Notes under the pieces: generated by a model | The model's database searches: none | Told to the model about the DNA's origin: nothing | What the model saw: only the letters and a program-made list of their open reading frames with translations | Part shown: piece by piece, positions 48,162-56,584 of the stretch | How the letters are laid out: each line of letters begins with the position of its first letter | Numbering within the stretch: the stretch's first letter is position 1 | Made by a program: the position numbers and the translations under genes | DNA from: Vreelandella songnenensis | GTDB lineage: Bacteria > Pseudomonadota > Gammaproteobacteria > Pseudomonadales > Halomonadaceae | Reading direction: 5' to 3' | Length of the DNA stretch: 64,000 nucleotides | NCBI RefSeq assembly: GCF_003002925.1 | Contig: NZ_PVTK01000008.1 | Span: forward strand, 1 to 64,000

Positions 48162-48410
48162 GGCAAATCCCTTGCAGTGGTTCCATAACCCGAGCTGCCA
48201 GCATAAGGCGAACGGTACGCCGAGAAAAGCCGCCCGGCGGTCACTGGTTATCGCTTGTGGTTTGCTTGATTCGGCAGGGCGCGCAAAATCAACTACGCTA
48301 AATGAGGTAGCCGGGCTGCATCACCGCAGACGGCTCGTTTGACCCACTTGGTCACGTAGGAAACAGGTTGATCAAGCTGGCTAACAGCTATCTATACACA
48401 AGGAGTTCTC

Positions 48411-48833
48411 ATGGATCGTAAAGCTAGCGCACGTTGGGAAGGCGGACTTAAAGACGGTAAAGGTACCGTCAAGACGGAAAGCGGCGTTCTGGACGCCAAC
48501 TACTCCTTCAAGAAGCGCTTTGAAGACGAGAAGGGTACCAACCCGGAAGAGCTGATCGGTGCGGCCCACGCCAGCTGTTTTTCAATGGCCCTTTCGATGA
48601 TTCTGGGCGATAAGGGATACACCGCAGATTCGATTGAAACCAGCGCAAGTGTGACTCTCAAGCAGGACTCACAAGGTTTCAGCATTTCCAAGATTCATCT
48701 GGATGTCGTGGCTGAAATTGATGGCGCTGATGAAGCAAGTTTCCAGGAAGCAGCGGAAACAGCCAAGGCCAACTGCCCTGTTTCAAAAGTACTCAATGCT
48801 GATATCAGCATGACGGCCAAACTGAAAGGTTAA
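48411..48833 (+). CDS. osmC: OsmC-family peroxiredoxin
   Basis: A 140-residue OsmC-fold thiol peroxidase of the OsmC class proper. 'KASARWEGGLKDGKGTVKTESG' (residues 4-25) begins it, the peroxidatic Cys is in 'LIGAAHASCFSMALSMIL' (about residue 60), and the resolving Cys in 'AETAKANCPVSKVLNADI'. It removes organic hydroperoxides and is commonly induced by osmotic stress and stationary phase. AAGGAG precedes the ATG. It is a second OsmC/Ohr paralogue in the window beside ohr at 43538. A strong two-way terminator follows. Confidence 0.94.
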   Translation: MDRKASARWEGGLKDGKGTVKTESGVLDANYSFKKRFEDEKGTNPEELIGAAHASCFSMALSMILGDKGYTADSIETSASVTLKQDSQGFSISKIHLDVVAEIDGADEASFQEAAETAKANCPVSKVLNADISMTAKLKG

Positions 48834-48842
48834 GGCTTAATC

Positions 48843-48879
48843 AAAAAAGCGCCGCGTGTTAGTCACGCGGCGCTTTTTT
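48843..48879. terminator. strong terminator after osmC
   Basis: A 16-bp perfect stem (AAAAAAGCGCCGCGTG with CACGCGGCGCTTTTTT) and a 5-base loop, with A-run and T-run on either side so that it can work in both directions. Confidence 0.9.
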
Positions 48880-48937
48880 ATGGCGGCTGTTTATATAATT
48901 AGGCTTGTATCATTCATAAAGCCTTTATATAGGCAAT

Positions 48938-48963
48938 AAAAAAGCCCCGGCATATACCGGGGC
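48938..48963 (-). terminator. terminator of the PRC-barrel gene
   Basis: On the minus strand GCCCCGG-TATATG-CCGGGGC is followed by six T residues, 24 bp after the PRC-barrel gene stop. Confidence 0.88.
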
Positions 48964-48986
48964 CTCTTGCGTCTTACAATAACGGA

Positions 48987-49421
48987 TTAGTTATTGTGGT
49001 TCGCGTCGCGGTCAAACTCTTCAGCTTCTTCAAGCGCGTCTTGTGAAGCGTTTACACGGATTACATAGTCATCGCCGTCGTCATCGCGGGTCAGTTCGAG
49101 GGAATCCCACTCGATGGCCACATCTTTTTCACCCATACCCAGGAAGCCGCCGACACCAACGACTACTGCTTGGATTTGGCCATCTTCATCGATAATCAGA
49201 TCATTGATGGTGCCGATGTTCTCATCGTCCTCAACAGTGCTCAGCACATTGTTGCCAGTGAGGGAATCAGCGTAAAAAGTACCTTGTGGAGCGGTAGTCA
49301 TGTACGTGGCTTCAACGGTAGAGGTCGTTGTGGCCGTGTCTTGAGCGGAGGCAGTACCGGCTGCCAGCATGAAGGCCGGAACCATCAGAGTACCAATAAC
49401 TGCAGATTTGATCGTTTTCAT
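48987..49421 (-). CDS. exported PRC-barrel domain protein
   Basis: A 144-residue secreted protein: signal peptide to about residue 27 ('TLMVPAFMLAAGTASAQD'), a Thr-rich linker, then a PRC-barrel ('ADSLTGNNVLSTVEDDENIG', 'INDLIIDEDGQIQAVVVGVGGFLGMGEKDVAI'-type strands, residues about 58-105) and an acidic tail. Such exported PRC-barrel proteins are common in halophilic and stress-tolerant bacteria and are of unknown function. The acidic composition of the mature part (many Asp/Glu) fits a protein exposed to salt. The ATG at 49421 has AGGAG 8 bp upstream. Confidence 0.85.
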   Translation of the reverse strand: MKTIKSAVIGTLMVPAFMLAAGTASAQDTATTTSTVEATYMTTAPQGTFYADSLTGNNVLSTVEDDENIGTINDLIIDEDGQIQAVVVGVGGFLGMGEKDVAIEWDSLELTRDDDGDDYVIRVNASQDALEEAEEFDRDANHNN

Positions 49422-49439
49422 TACGCATGCTCCTTGCAC

Positions 49440-49843
49440 TTGTATGTAGGTATAACGTGTATACGTCGAGACCTATATCAATTAATAGTTGCTGAAGTTA
49501 CCCACGATTTAAAACTAGAAGTTCAATGCAGTTTTAAATCCAGTAACGCTTCGCGTGATGGATATCACTTCCTGAAGCTTCTTCCTCTAACACAATATCC
49601 ATTTGTGTTCTCAGCTAACTACTACTCCTGAAATGTAAAGCTAATTGCAAATGCTACATTGCTAAAAACCGTTGCTAAAAACTACGGGGATAGTTTTTTG
49701 CTGTCCGACCCTGGTCTGCGTCGAGACACTTATCAATGTAGACGCTATGTTCAGCTTTTCAATGGTTTTATTAAAAACTTTTGTTAAGCAGGTACGTTAA
49801 TTAATTCTGGTAAGCACTTGAAAGCGGGCCGACCAATGATAGC
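49440..49843. other. intergenic region without a recognisable gene
   Basis: About 400 bp between the PRC-barrel promoter and the tandem repeat. It is AT-richer than its surroundings. I see no convincing coding frame, RNA fold or paired promoter hexamers beyond the expected promoter of the PRC-barrel gene near its right end. Confidence 0.5.
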
Positions 49844-49906
49844 CAGCCCCCAGCCCCCAGCCCCCAGCCCCCAGCCCCCAGCCCCCAGCCCCCAGCCCCC
49901 AGCACC
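49844..49906. repeat. 7-bp tandem repeat (CAGCCCC), eight perfect copies plus one variant
   Basis: Eight exact CAGCCCC units (49844-49899) are followed by CAGCACC. The minus strand reads as G5 tracts separated by CT, a pattern able to form a G-quadruplex. It lies 6-68 bp after the stop of the 2OG-Fe(II) oxygenase gene, within its 3' untranslated region. Copy number is likely variable. Confidence 0.9.
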
Positions 49907-49911
49907 CGGGG

Positions 49912-50580
49912 CTATCGCGCCGGGTCCAGCACGCCTCCAAGCGAAGCATTGCGCCGGAACCAGCCGGCAATACTGGCTCTTGAACGGTGTGTTGGCAGCA
50001 CTTCGTGGGGAATCGTTTCCGAAAGAAAACAGGCGAACGTACCCGCCTCGGGAGTCACGCGCGCCACTTCCTGATCAGGGGCATCGGGATGATAGATCAC
50101 CATCTCACCACCGCCATCAGTCGGCCAGTTGGGGTTCAGATAGCCCACCGTCGAAATGACCCGATTGGCACGGCCGCGAAAGCTGTCCAGATGGCGCTGA
50201 TAGAACGCGCCCGCCGGGTAGTGGGCGAAGTGGGCCTCATACTCGAACAGCCCCAGAAACAGCGCCTGGTTAAGCGACTGCTGAAGCTCGCCCATGGCGT
50301 TCAGGTAGTGGCGCTGAGCTTCGCTTTCGCGATCCAGCCAGTGAATGGCGTCACCACGGATGTCCTTGCGCAGATGATGCTGTTGGCCGCGGCCAATCCC
50401 CGCCTCTTCAAGCGCGTCATGCTCTGCCATATGCAAAAGCTCGCGGTGCAGGGCCTGGCAAAGCGCGGGGTTGATTACCCCTTGGCCCACGTACCAGCCC
50501 TGTTCCACCAGGGCGTCTACCACCGCCACTTGAGCGGCTTGGCATAAGGCAGGCTCGGTGGAGGCATCAAAAGCCATCAT
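49912..50580 (-). CDS. 2OG-Fe(II) oxygenase (prolyl-4-hydroxylase-like)
   Basis: A 222-residue Fe(II)/2-oxoglutarate dioxygenase. The metal site is H-x-D in 'GAFYQRHLDSFRGRANRVIS' and the distal His in 'SETIPHEVLPTHRSRASIAG', with the Arg that binds 2-oxoglutarate following; 'LRKDIRGDAIHWLD' is typical of this bacterial P4Hc group. It probably hydroxylates a protein or small molecule. The ATG overlaps the Nudix gene stop (ATGA), so the two are translated together. The 3' end is followed at once by the G-rich tandem repeat. Confidence 0.9.
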   Translation of the reverse strand: MMAFDASTEPALCQAAQVAVVDALVEQGWYVGQGVINPALCQALHRELLHMAEHDALEEAGIGRGQQHHLRKDIRGDAIHWLDRESEAQRHYLNAMGELQQSLNQALFLGLFEYEAHFAHYPAGAFYQRHLDSFRGRANRVISTVGYLNPNWPTDGGGEMVIYHPDAPDQEVARVTPEAGTFACFLSETIPHEVLPTHRSRASIAGWFRRNASLGGVLDPAR

Positions 50581-51245
50581 TTGCGAATACTCTTGGCGGT
50601 TGCCTGACGAACGTCAGGCGAATTGAGAGGCCGGCTCTTGCGCTCCGGGTAGTGTTTGAGCGCCCCTGTCGGCTGTTGATAAAGATCGATGGGCATACCG
50701 AACCCTTCGGCCAGAAGCTCGACCAGCATCATCGCTGAAAGTCCCCAGATCACGTGGCCGTCGACGTGGTAGCTGGGGACATAGTGAGCCACGCCGTCCA
50801 CCGTGATTACATCGGTATGCGTACGCCGATCCTCCAGAAAATGGCTCAACGGCACCTCGAAGATGGCGTCCAGCTCGCCGGGGTCAGCCACCAGCGGTAA
50901 ATCTGCGGGAATGATGCCAACCCAAGGCGTTACCCGCAGGCCGTGCAGCGAGATGACATCCGAAAGCCGCCCTAAAGGTTCGACAAGCGCTGGGTCGAGG
51001 GCAATTTCCTCTTCGGCTTCACGCAGGGCGGTGGCGTAAAGGTCTTTATCTTCAGGTTCGCGCTTGCCGCCGGGAAAGGCGACCTGGCCGCTATGAGTAT
51101 TCAGATGAGTCGCCCGGCGAGTAAACAGCAGGGTAGGCGAGGCACGGTCGACTACCGGGATCAGCACGGCAGCTTCCGCCATCTTGAAATGATCCAGCCG
51201 TTTCGGGGCCAGCAGTTGCAGCTTTTGGCGCAGATTCTCTAACAT
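50577..51245 (-). CDS. Nudix hydrolase, CoA pyrophosphatase (NudL-like)
   Basis: A 222-residue Nudix hydrolase. The Nudix box is 'GGKREPEDKDLYATALREA' with 'EEEIAL' completing the REx2EE core (about residues 65-90), preceded by 'RATHLNTHSGQVAFPGGK', the UPF0035 motif of enzymes that cleave CoA to phosphopantetheine and ADP. 'VWGLSAMMLVEL'-like sequence near the end also fits. The ATG at 51245 is used, not the open frame to 51335, which overlaps the divergent Nudix promoter. It overlaps the oxygenase start by four bases. Confidence 0.9.
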   Translation of the reverse strand: MLENLRQKLQLLAPKRLDHFKMAEAAVLIPVVDRASPTLLFTRRATHLNTHSGQVAFPGGKREPEDKDLYATALREAEEEIALDPALVEPLGRLSDVISLHGLRVTPWVGIIPADLPLVADPGELDAIFEVPLSHFLEDRRTHTDVITVDGVAHYVPSYHVDGHVIWGLSAMMLVELLAEGFGMPIDLYQQPTGALKHYPERKSRPLNSPDVRQATAKSIRK

Positions 51246-51338
51246 GGGGTATCCAGTCACTTTGTCTCTTTGTACCCAGCAGGGGTAACGTGCGTCAAGC
51301 GCGCGGCTATCCTGGCCATTCAGCCGTAGGAACACACC

Positions 51339-51896
51339 ATGAATTTTTGCAGCCAGTGCGGTGAAAAAGTACGTTTTGCCATCCCGGAAGGGGACGACCG
51401 GCCGCGCTATCTATGCGATGCCTGCGGCACTATCCACTACCAGAATCCGCGCATCGTTGCCGGTACGCTGCCGGTCAGCGGCTCTCAGGTGCTGCTCTGC
51501 AAACGGGCCATCGCGCCGCGCAAAGGCTACTGGACCCTGCCCGCCGGGTATATGGAAAATGCTGAAACCACCCAGCAGGCCGCCACGCGGGAAACCCGCG
51601 AAGAGGCGCACGCCGAAGTGGCGCTGGGCGAGCTTTATACCCTGATTGACCTGCCACATATCAACCAGGTGTACATGATTTTCCGGGCCGAACTGGTGGG
51701 TGGCTTCAGCGCCGGTGTCGAAAGCCTGGAAGTGGCGCTGTTCGATGAGCACGAAATCCCCTGGGATGCGCTGGCCTTTCCTACCATCGAGCGCACGCTG
51801 CGCCACTTCTATGCCGATCGCGGCCAGAACCAGTTCCCGCTCCATGCCAGCACGATCACGCCCGAAGACCGCGAGCGCTACTTCGGCAGCGCCTAG
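51339..51896 (+). CDS. Nudix hydrolase with zinc ribbon
   Basis: A 185-residue Nudix protein with an N-terminal zinc ribbon ('FCSQCGEKVRFAIPEGD' and 'YLCDACGTIHYQNPR', four Cys), like the NudC/Zn-ribbon class. The Nudix box is 'AGYMENAETTQQAATRETRE' with 'EAHAEV' following, and 'GYWTLPAGYMENAE' begins it. Relatives hydrolyse NADH or ADP-ribose, or decap NAD-RNA; the C-terminal NudC signature SQPWPFPxS is not present, so the substrate is uncertain. It is divergent from the CoA-pyrophosphatase gene (93 bp) and convergent with the NIF3-like gene 3 bp away. Confidence 0.88.
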   Translation: MNFCSQCGEKVRFAIPEGDDRPRYLCDACGTIHYQNPRIVAGTLPVSGSQVLLCKRAIAPRKGYWTLPAGYMENAETTQQAATRETREEAHAEVALGELYTLIDLPHINQVYMIFRAELVGGFSAGVESLEVALFDEHEIPWDALAFPTIERTLRHFYADRGQNQFPLHASTITPEDRERYFGSA

Positions 51897-51899
51897 CGT

Positions 51900-52211
51900 T
51901 TAAAGCTCGGCCAGTTGCCAGACATCGTAGGCAACTTCCTCGTAAGGGTGGGCAAGCTTTAGCGCAGCAATGGCGGCATGAATGCGCTCGTCGCTGCACA
52001 CAAGCTCCACCTTGAACTCTTCGACATGCTCAAGCGTATCTACCTTGCCAATGTGCGGGTCGGCGCCTTCAAGAGGGCGAAACTGCCCGGTGCCGCGGGT
52101 CTGGAAACAGCAGGCTTCGTAATGGCCGATGCGGCCGGCGCCGGTTTCAAACACCGCTTCCTTGACGCTTTCGGCAGCATCGATGGGAACAAAGAATGTA
52201 AGCTTATACAT
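51900..52211 (-). CDS. NIF3/YqfO C-terminal-like small protein
   Basis: A 103-residue protein that matches the CutA-like insert domain of NIF3/YqfO proteins, standing alone: 'KLTFFVPIDAAESVKEAVFE' at the start, 'GAGRIGHYEACCFQTRGTGQFRPLEGADPHIG'-type central segment (residues 25-56) and 'ALKLAHPYEEVAYDVWQL' at the end. These stand-alone proteins are widespread; metal binding is suspected but the function is unknown. The ATG at 52211 has AGGAG upstream. It is divergent from the polyol regulator gene by 90 bp. Confidence 0.9.
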   Translation of the reverse strand: MYKLTFFVPIDAAESVKEAVFETGAGRIGHYEACCFQTRGTGQFRPLEGADPHIGKVDTLEHVEEFKVELVCSDERIHAAIAALKLAHPYEEVAYDVWQLAEL

Positions 52212-52301
52212 GGGCTCTCTCCTGTGGAAAAGCACATTGTCATGGTAGCGGATAGGCAGCGTCGGGTCGTGGCGCAATCGAGATAAACAGGGTGCCAACC
52301 A

Positions 52302-53261
52302 ATGGATAAATTCGAGCTAAAGCTGGATCAGGCGGCCAGAGCTGCCTGGATGTCGTATGTCGGTGGGCTGACGCAGGATGAGATTGCCGGTCAACTGGGT
52401 GTTTCCCGGCCTGGCGTGCAGCGCCTTTTGGCCCTGGCGCGCCAGGAAGGAATGATCAAGGTACATATCGATCACCCCATTTCCTCCTGCATGGCGCTGG
52501 GCCGTACGCTAAAAGAGCAGTACGGGCTTGCGTTTTGCGACGTGGTGCCCGCTGCCTCACCAGGCACTGAAAGCGCGACCTACTACCTGGGCGTGGCGGC
52601 GGCTGAGCGGATCGGCCGATTGGTCGAGCGAAGTGATCCGCTCACCCTTTCGCTGGGCAGTGGCCGCTCCGTTCGGGCGGCGGTGGAGGCACTTGACCGT
52701 ATGGAGTGTCCTCAGCACCGCTTTGTATCGCTGGTGGGCAATGTCGCCCGCGATGGCTCGGCCAACCGCTATGATGCGGTAATGCTGCTGGCCGACAAGG
52801 TAGGCGGCCAGCGCTTTCTGCTGCCGGCGCCGGTGGTTGCCGAATCACTGGCAGAAAAGGATGCGCTGCTGGCTCAGCGTCTATTCCAGGCGATTGCCGA
52901 GGTCGCCAAGGCGTCGGAGGCGGCGTTTATCGGAGTGGGGCGAATCGATCGCAGGGCTACGCTGTTCCAGGATCACTTCATCAGCGAAAGCGAACTTGAA
53001 GAGCTTCTAGGCCTTGAAGCAGTGGGGGAGCTGCTGGGCTGGCCACTGAATAGCCGGGGTGAAGTGATCGACTGCTCGATTACCCGCCGCGTAACGAGCC
53101 TGCCGCTCGAGCATTTTGGCAAGCACCTGATGGTGGCGATTGCCGGGGGGAGCGACAAGGCGCCGGCGATTCACGCCGCCTTGAAGGGCGGATGGCTCAA
53201 GGGGCTGATTACCGATGAGGCAGCAGCGCGAAAGATTGTCGATCAACTGGCAGCTTTCTAA
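52302..53261 (+). CDS. SorC-family sugar-binding transcriptional regulator of the polyol operon
   Basis: A 319-residue regulator. The N-terminal helix-turn-helix is 'GLTQDEIAGQLGVSRPGVQR' (about residues 24-43), and the remainder is the SorC/DeoR-C sugar-phosphate-binding domain: 'DPLTLSLGSGRSVRAAVEAL', 'VSLVGNVARDGSANRYDAV', 'AFIGVGRIDRRATLFQDHF' and 'MVAIAGGSDKAPAIHAAL'. It is encoded 138 bp upstream of the binding-protein gene on the same strand. A TGATCA-type dyad before that gene is the likely operator. Regulators of this family respond to a sugar or polyol phosphate; activator or repressor action is not predictable. Confidence 0.92.
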   Translation: MDKFELKLDQAARAAWMSYVGGLTQDEIAGQLGVSRPGVQRLLALARQEGMIKVHIDHPISSCMALGRTLKEQYGLAFCDVVPAASPGTESATYYLGVAAAERIGRLVERSDPLTLSLGSGRSVRAAVEALDRMECPQHRFVSLVGNVARDGSANRYDAVMLLADKVGGQRFLLPAPVVAESLAEKDALLAQRLFQAIAEVAKASEAAFIGVGRIDRRATLFQDHFISESELEELLGLEAVGELLGWPLNSRGEVIDCSITRRVTSLPLEHFGKHLMVAIAGGSDKAPAIHAALKGGWLKGLITDEAAARKIVDQLAAF

Positions 53262-53326
53262 AGGCTCGCCGTGGGTGTAAGCGTAAAGTCTAAGCCGTGC
53301 GGCTTTGATTTTTTTTGTCTCCCGTA

Positions 53327-53360
53327 CGATCATTTGTTCGAGTTATGATCAAAATGATCA
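53327..53360 (+). promoter_or_regulatory. TGATCA-type dyads before the polyol operon
   Basis: TGATCA-AAA-TGATCA (53346-53360) is a perfect dyad, and a related CGATCATTTG lies at 53327. They sit 40-73 bp upstream of the binding-protein start, in the position expected of the operator for the SorC-type regulator. Confidence 0.6.
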
Positions 53361-53399
53361 AGGCAACAATAATCCCAACATTGCCACAAGGAGAGCTCT

Positions 53400-54719
53400 A
53401 TGCGACTCGCGCGTCACTTGCCTGTCACCACCCTGGCGGCGGCTATTGCGCTGGCCGGCCACGCCCAGGCGCAAACCGAAATCACCGTCGCTACCGTCAA
53501 CAACAACGACATGGTGATCATGCAGAGCCTGACCGATGCGTTCGAAGAGGCACATCCAGATATCACCCTGGATTGGGTAGTGCTCGAGGAGAACGTGCTG
53601 CGCCAGCGCATGACCACCGATATTGCCACCGGCGGCGGCCAGTTTGATGTCATGACCATCGGCGCTTATGAAGCACCGATCTGGGCGGAGCGCGAGTGGC
53701 TTGAACCCCTGGATGATCTACCTGACGAGTACGCCGTCGACGACTTGCTGACGTCTGTACGCGACGGCCTAAGTCTTGAAGGCACGCCTTACGCGCTGCC
53801 GTTTTATGCCGAAAGCTCGATGATGTACTACCGCAAGGACCTCTTCGAGGAAGCCGGTATTGAAATGTCCGAACAGCCGACTTGGAGCGAGGTGCGCGAC
53901 TGGGCCGAGCAGCTCCACGGTTCGCAGGAAGGGGTGGCGGGTATCTGCCTGCGTGGCAAACCCGGCTGGGGTGAAAACATGGCCTTTGTCACCACGCTGG
54001 TCAATACCTACGGTGGGCGCTGGTTTGACGAAGAGTGGAACCCTGAGCTTACTTCCGAGCCCTGGATGAATGCCATCGAGTTCTATGTGGACCTGCTGGG
54101 CAACTATGGCCCACCCGGCGCCAGTTCCAACGGTTTCAATGAAAACCTCGCGCTTTTCTCTCGCGGAAACTGTGCGATGTGGGTAGACGCGACCTCCGCG
54201 GCGGGAACGCTTAACGATGGCGGCGAGTCCAGCGTCGCCGACAACCTTGGTTTCGCCCCGGCACCCGTGGCAAAAACGCCAAAAGGCTCACACTGGCTAT
54301 GGACCTGGGCGCTGGCGATTCCAGCCTCCTCCGAGCACAAGGACGCCGCCAAGCAGTTTATCACCTGGGCGACATCGCAGGAGTACATTGAACTGGTCGG
54401 TGAAACCCACGGTTGGACCAATGTGCCGCCGGGTACCCGCGCATCCACCTACGCCAATGAGCAGTACACCCAAGCCGCGCCTTTCGCTGATTTTGTGCTG
54501 AGCGCGATTCAAGATGCCGATCCCACCGACTCGACGCTAGAGCCGAACCCCTATACCGGCGTGCAAATTGTCAATATTCCTGAGTTTCAGGCGATTGGCA
54601 CCCAGGTAGGGCAGAGCATTGCCGCGGCGCTAACCGGCGACACCACGGTAGAGCAAGCGCTGACCAGCGCCCAGCGCGCCACCGAGCGCACCATGCAGCG
54701 AGCGGGTTACAACGACTGA
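53400..54719 (+). CDS. mtlE: polyol (mannitol/sorbitol/arabitol) ABC transporter substrate-binding protein
   Basis: A 439-residue extracellular solute-binding protein of family 1. Signal peptide 'LAAAIALAGHAQAQTE', then 'EITVATVNNNDMVIMQSLTD', 'PDITLDWVVLEENVLRQRMT', 'GQFDVMTIGAYEAPIWAERE' and 'YALPFYAESSMMYYRKDLFE', typical of MtlE/SmoE from Pseudomonas and Rhodobacter. It captures hexitols or D-arabitol in the periplasm for the permease pair downstream. AAGGAG precedes the ATG. A hairpin at 54728, between this gene and the permeases, probably lets the binding protein be made in excess. Confidence 0.94.
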   Translation: MRLARHLPVTTLAAAIALAGHAQAQTEITVATVNNNDMVIMQSLTDAFEEAHPDITLDWVVLEENVLRQRMTTDIATGGGQFDVMTIGAYEAPIWAEREWLEPLDDLPDEYAVDDLLTSVRDGLSLEGTPYALPFYAESSMMYYRKDLFEEAGIEMSEQPTWSEVRDWAEQLHGSQEGVAGICLRGKPGWGENMAFVTTLVNTYGGRWFDEEWNPELTSEPWMNAIEFYVDLLGNYGPPGASSNGFNENLALFSRGNCAMWVDATSAAGTLNDGGESSVADNLGFAPAPVAKTPKGSHWLWTWALAIPASSEHKDAAKQFITWATSQEYIELVGETHGWTNVPPGTRASTYANEQYTQAAPFADFVLSAIQDADPTDSTLEPNPYTGVQIVNIPEFQAIGTQVGQSIAAALTGDTTVEQALTSAQRATERTMQRAGYND

Positions 54720-54727
54720 TGAAAAAG

Positions 54728-54752
54728 CGCCTACCCGTTACGCGGGTAGGCG
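54728..54752 (+). terminator. intra-operon hairpin after mtlE
   Basis: CGCCTACCCG and CGGGTAGGCG pair perfectly around five bases, 9 bp after the stop and within the operon. Likely a partial terminator or 3'-end protector that raises binding-protein level relative to the permeases. Confidence 0.65.
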
Positions 54753-54796
54753 TGTTGTGACGGTTTCTCGTTGGTTTTTTTCGCGCAGGTATTTCC

Positions 54797-55687
54797 ATGA
54801 CTAGAACACGTGCTTCTGGCCGAACGGTCGGCGGGCTAAGAACGCTGTTGCTGCAAGCACCCGCTGTGACGCTGCTGCTGCTATGGATGATCGTACCGTT
54901 AGGCATGACGATCTGGTTCTCCTTCCAGTACTACAACCTGCTGATGCCCGGCATGAGCGGATTTGCAGGTGTTGAAAACTACGAGTACCTGTTGACGGAT
55001 CCTGCCCTCTGGAAGGCAATGGGCAATACCTTGCTGCTGGTCGGCTGGGTATTGGCGATTACCGTAGGCGGCGGCATTCTGCTGGCCGTACTGTTCCAGC
55101 AAGAGTTTGCCGGGCGTGGTATCGCTCGGGTACTGGCTATCTCACCGTTTTTCGTCATGCCTACGGTCAGTGCGCTGGTGTGGAAAAACATGATGATGCA
55201 TCCCTCCAACGGGGTGCTGGCCTGGCTTGCCAACACGCTTGGGCTACCCGCCATGGACTGGTTTTCCACGCTGCCGCTCACGTCAATCGTGATCATCGTG
55301 GCGTGGCAGTGGCTGCCCTTTGCGCTGCTGATTCTGCTCACTGCCATGCAGTCGCTGGATGAAGATCAGGTCGAGGCTGCGCGCATGGACGGTGCCGGGC
55401 CCTTCGCCATTTTCTTCTTTATCACGCTGCCCCATTTAAAGCGGGCGATCAGCGTGGTGATCATGATCGAAATGATTTTTCTGCTGACCATCTTTGCCGA
55501 AATCTTCGTGACGACCTCTGGCGGGCCGGGGCTTGCGACCACCAATTTGGCCTATCTGATCTATATGCAGGCACTGCTTGATTTTGATGTGGGTGTCGCC
55601 TCAGCCGGCGGGGTGATTGCGATCATTCTGGCCAACATCGTGGCGATCTTTCTGGTCCGCATGGTGGCCAGGAACCTGGAAGACTGA
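54797..55687 (+). CDS. mtlF: polyol ABC transporter permease (MtlF/SmoF-like)
   Basis: A 296-residue inner-membrane permease with six helices. The EAA loop is 'QVEAARMDGAGPFAIFFFITLPHLKRAI' (split here; residues about 190-217), typical of sugar permeases of the MalF type. 'TLLLQAPAVTLLLLWMIVPLG' opens helix 1, and 'VTTSGGPGLATTNLAYLIYM' is the subfamily mark of mannitol/sorbitol MtlF. It pairs with MtlG and is driven by MtlK. The start has a weak AGG site. Confidence 0.94.
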   Translation: MTRTRASGRTVGGLRTLLLQAPAVTLLLLWMIVPLGMTIWFSFQYYNLLMPGMSGFAGVENYEYLLTDPALWKAMGNTLLLVGWVLAITVGGGILLAVLFQQEFAGRGIARVLAISPFFVMPTVSALVWKNMMMHPSNGVLAWLANTLGLPAMDWFSTLPLTSIVIIVAWQWLPFALLILLTAMQSLDEDQVEAARMDGAGPFAIFFFITLPHLKRAISVVIMIEMIFLLTIFAEIFVTTSGGPGLATTNLAYLIYMQALLDFDVGVASAGGVIAIILANIVAIFLVRMVARNLED

Positions 55688-55717
55688 ACCTGCATCTGGA
55701 CGCTTGAGGGCATGACA

Positions 55718-56572
55718 ATGACAACTCGACACATTAATGCCGCGCCGCCCGCATCGAGATCCCGGCAGATAAAGCAGCTCGTGCTGACGCTGGTGGGCTG
55801 GGCCGTGGCGCTGGCAATCTTTTTCCCCATCCTGTGGATGGTGCTGACCGGGTTCAAGACCGAAACCGCGGCGATTGCCGACCCAAGCTTCATCTTCTCG
55901 CCGACGCTTGAAAGCTATCAGGCGGTCAATGCGCGCTCGGGCTACGCCCGCTTTGCGCTGAACAGCGTCGCGGTGGCGTTTGGCTCCACTTTTCTGGCGC
56001 TTTTGATCGCGATTCCCTGCGCCTACGCCATGGCCTTTCTGCCTACCCGGCGCACCAAGGGCACGCTCTTGTGGATGCTCTCTACCAAGATGCTGCCGCC
56101 GGTTGGCGTACTGGTGCCGATTTATTTGATCTTTCGCGACGTGGGCCTGCTGGATACCCGCACCGGGCTGATCATCATCTATACGTTGATGAACCTGCCG
56201 ATCGTGGTGTGGATGCTTTATACCTTCTTCAAGGATATGCCCGAGGACATCCTCGAAGCGGGGCGCATGGACGGTGCCTCGACGTTTCAGGAAGTGTTCT
56301 ACCTGCTGCTGCCGCTGACACTGCCCGGCATCGCTTCAACAGGGCTTCTATCGGTGATTCTGAGCTGGAACGAAGCCTTCTGGAGCCTCAACCTGACCAC
56401 ATCGAAAGCCGCCCCGCTGACCGCCTACATCGCCTCGTTCTCAAGCCCTGAAGGGCTGTTCTGGGCCAAGCTTTCCGCCGCTTCCACCATGGCCATTGCG
56501 CCCATTCTGGTGCTTGGCTGGATGACCCAAAAACAGATGGTACGCGGCCTGACCTTCGGTGCCGTCAAGTAA
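55718..56572 (+). CDS. mtlG: polyol ABC transporter permease (MtlG/SmoG-like)
   Basis: A 284-residue permease, MalG type, with six helices. The EAA loop is 'DILEAGRMDGASTFQEVFYL' followed by 'LLPLTLPGIAS', and 'VLSWNEAFWSLNLTTSKAAP' near the end is typical of MtlG/SmoG. Two ATG codons compete: 55712 is only 1 bp from GAGGG, while 55718 is 7 bp from it, so 55718 is preferred. It starts 30 bp after mtlF. Confidence 0.94.
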   Translation: MTTRHINAAPPASRSRQIKQLVLTLVGWAVALAIFFPILWMVLTGFKTETAAIADPSFIFSPTLESYQAVNARSGYARFALNSVAVAFGSTFLALLIAIPCAYAMAFLPTRRTKGTLLWMLSTKMLPPVGVLVPIYLIFRDVGLLDTRTGLIIIYTLMNLPIVVWMLYTFFKDMPEDILEAGRMDGASTFQEVFYLLLPLTLPGIASTGLLSVILSWNEAFWSLNLTTSKAAPLTAYIASFSSPEGLFWAKLSAASTMAIAPILVLGWMTQKQMVRGLTFGAVK

Positions 56573-56584
56573 AGGATCTTCCTC

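Noticed and set aside
49844..49906. CRISPR-like repeat array
   Set aside because: Units are 7 bp and directly tandem without spacers; no cas genes nearby.
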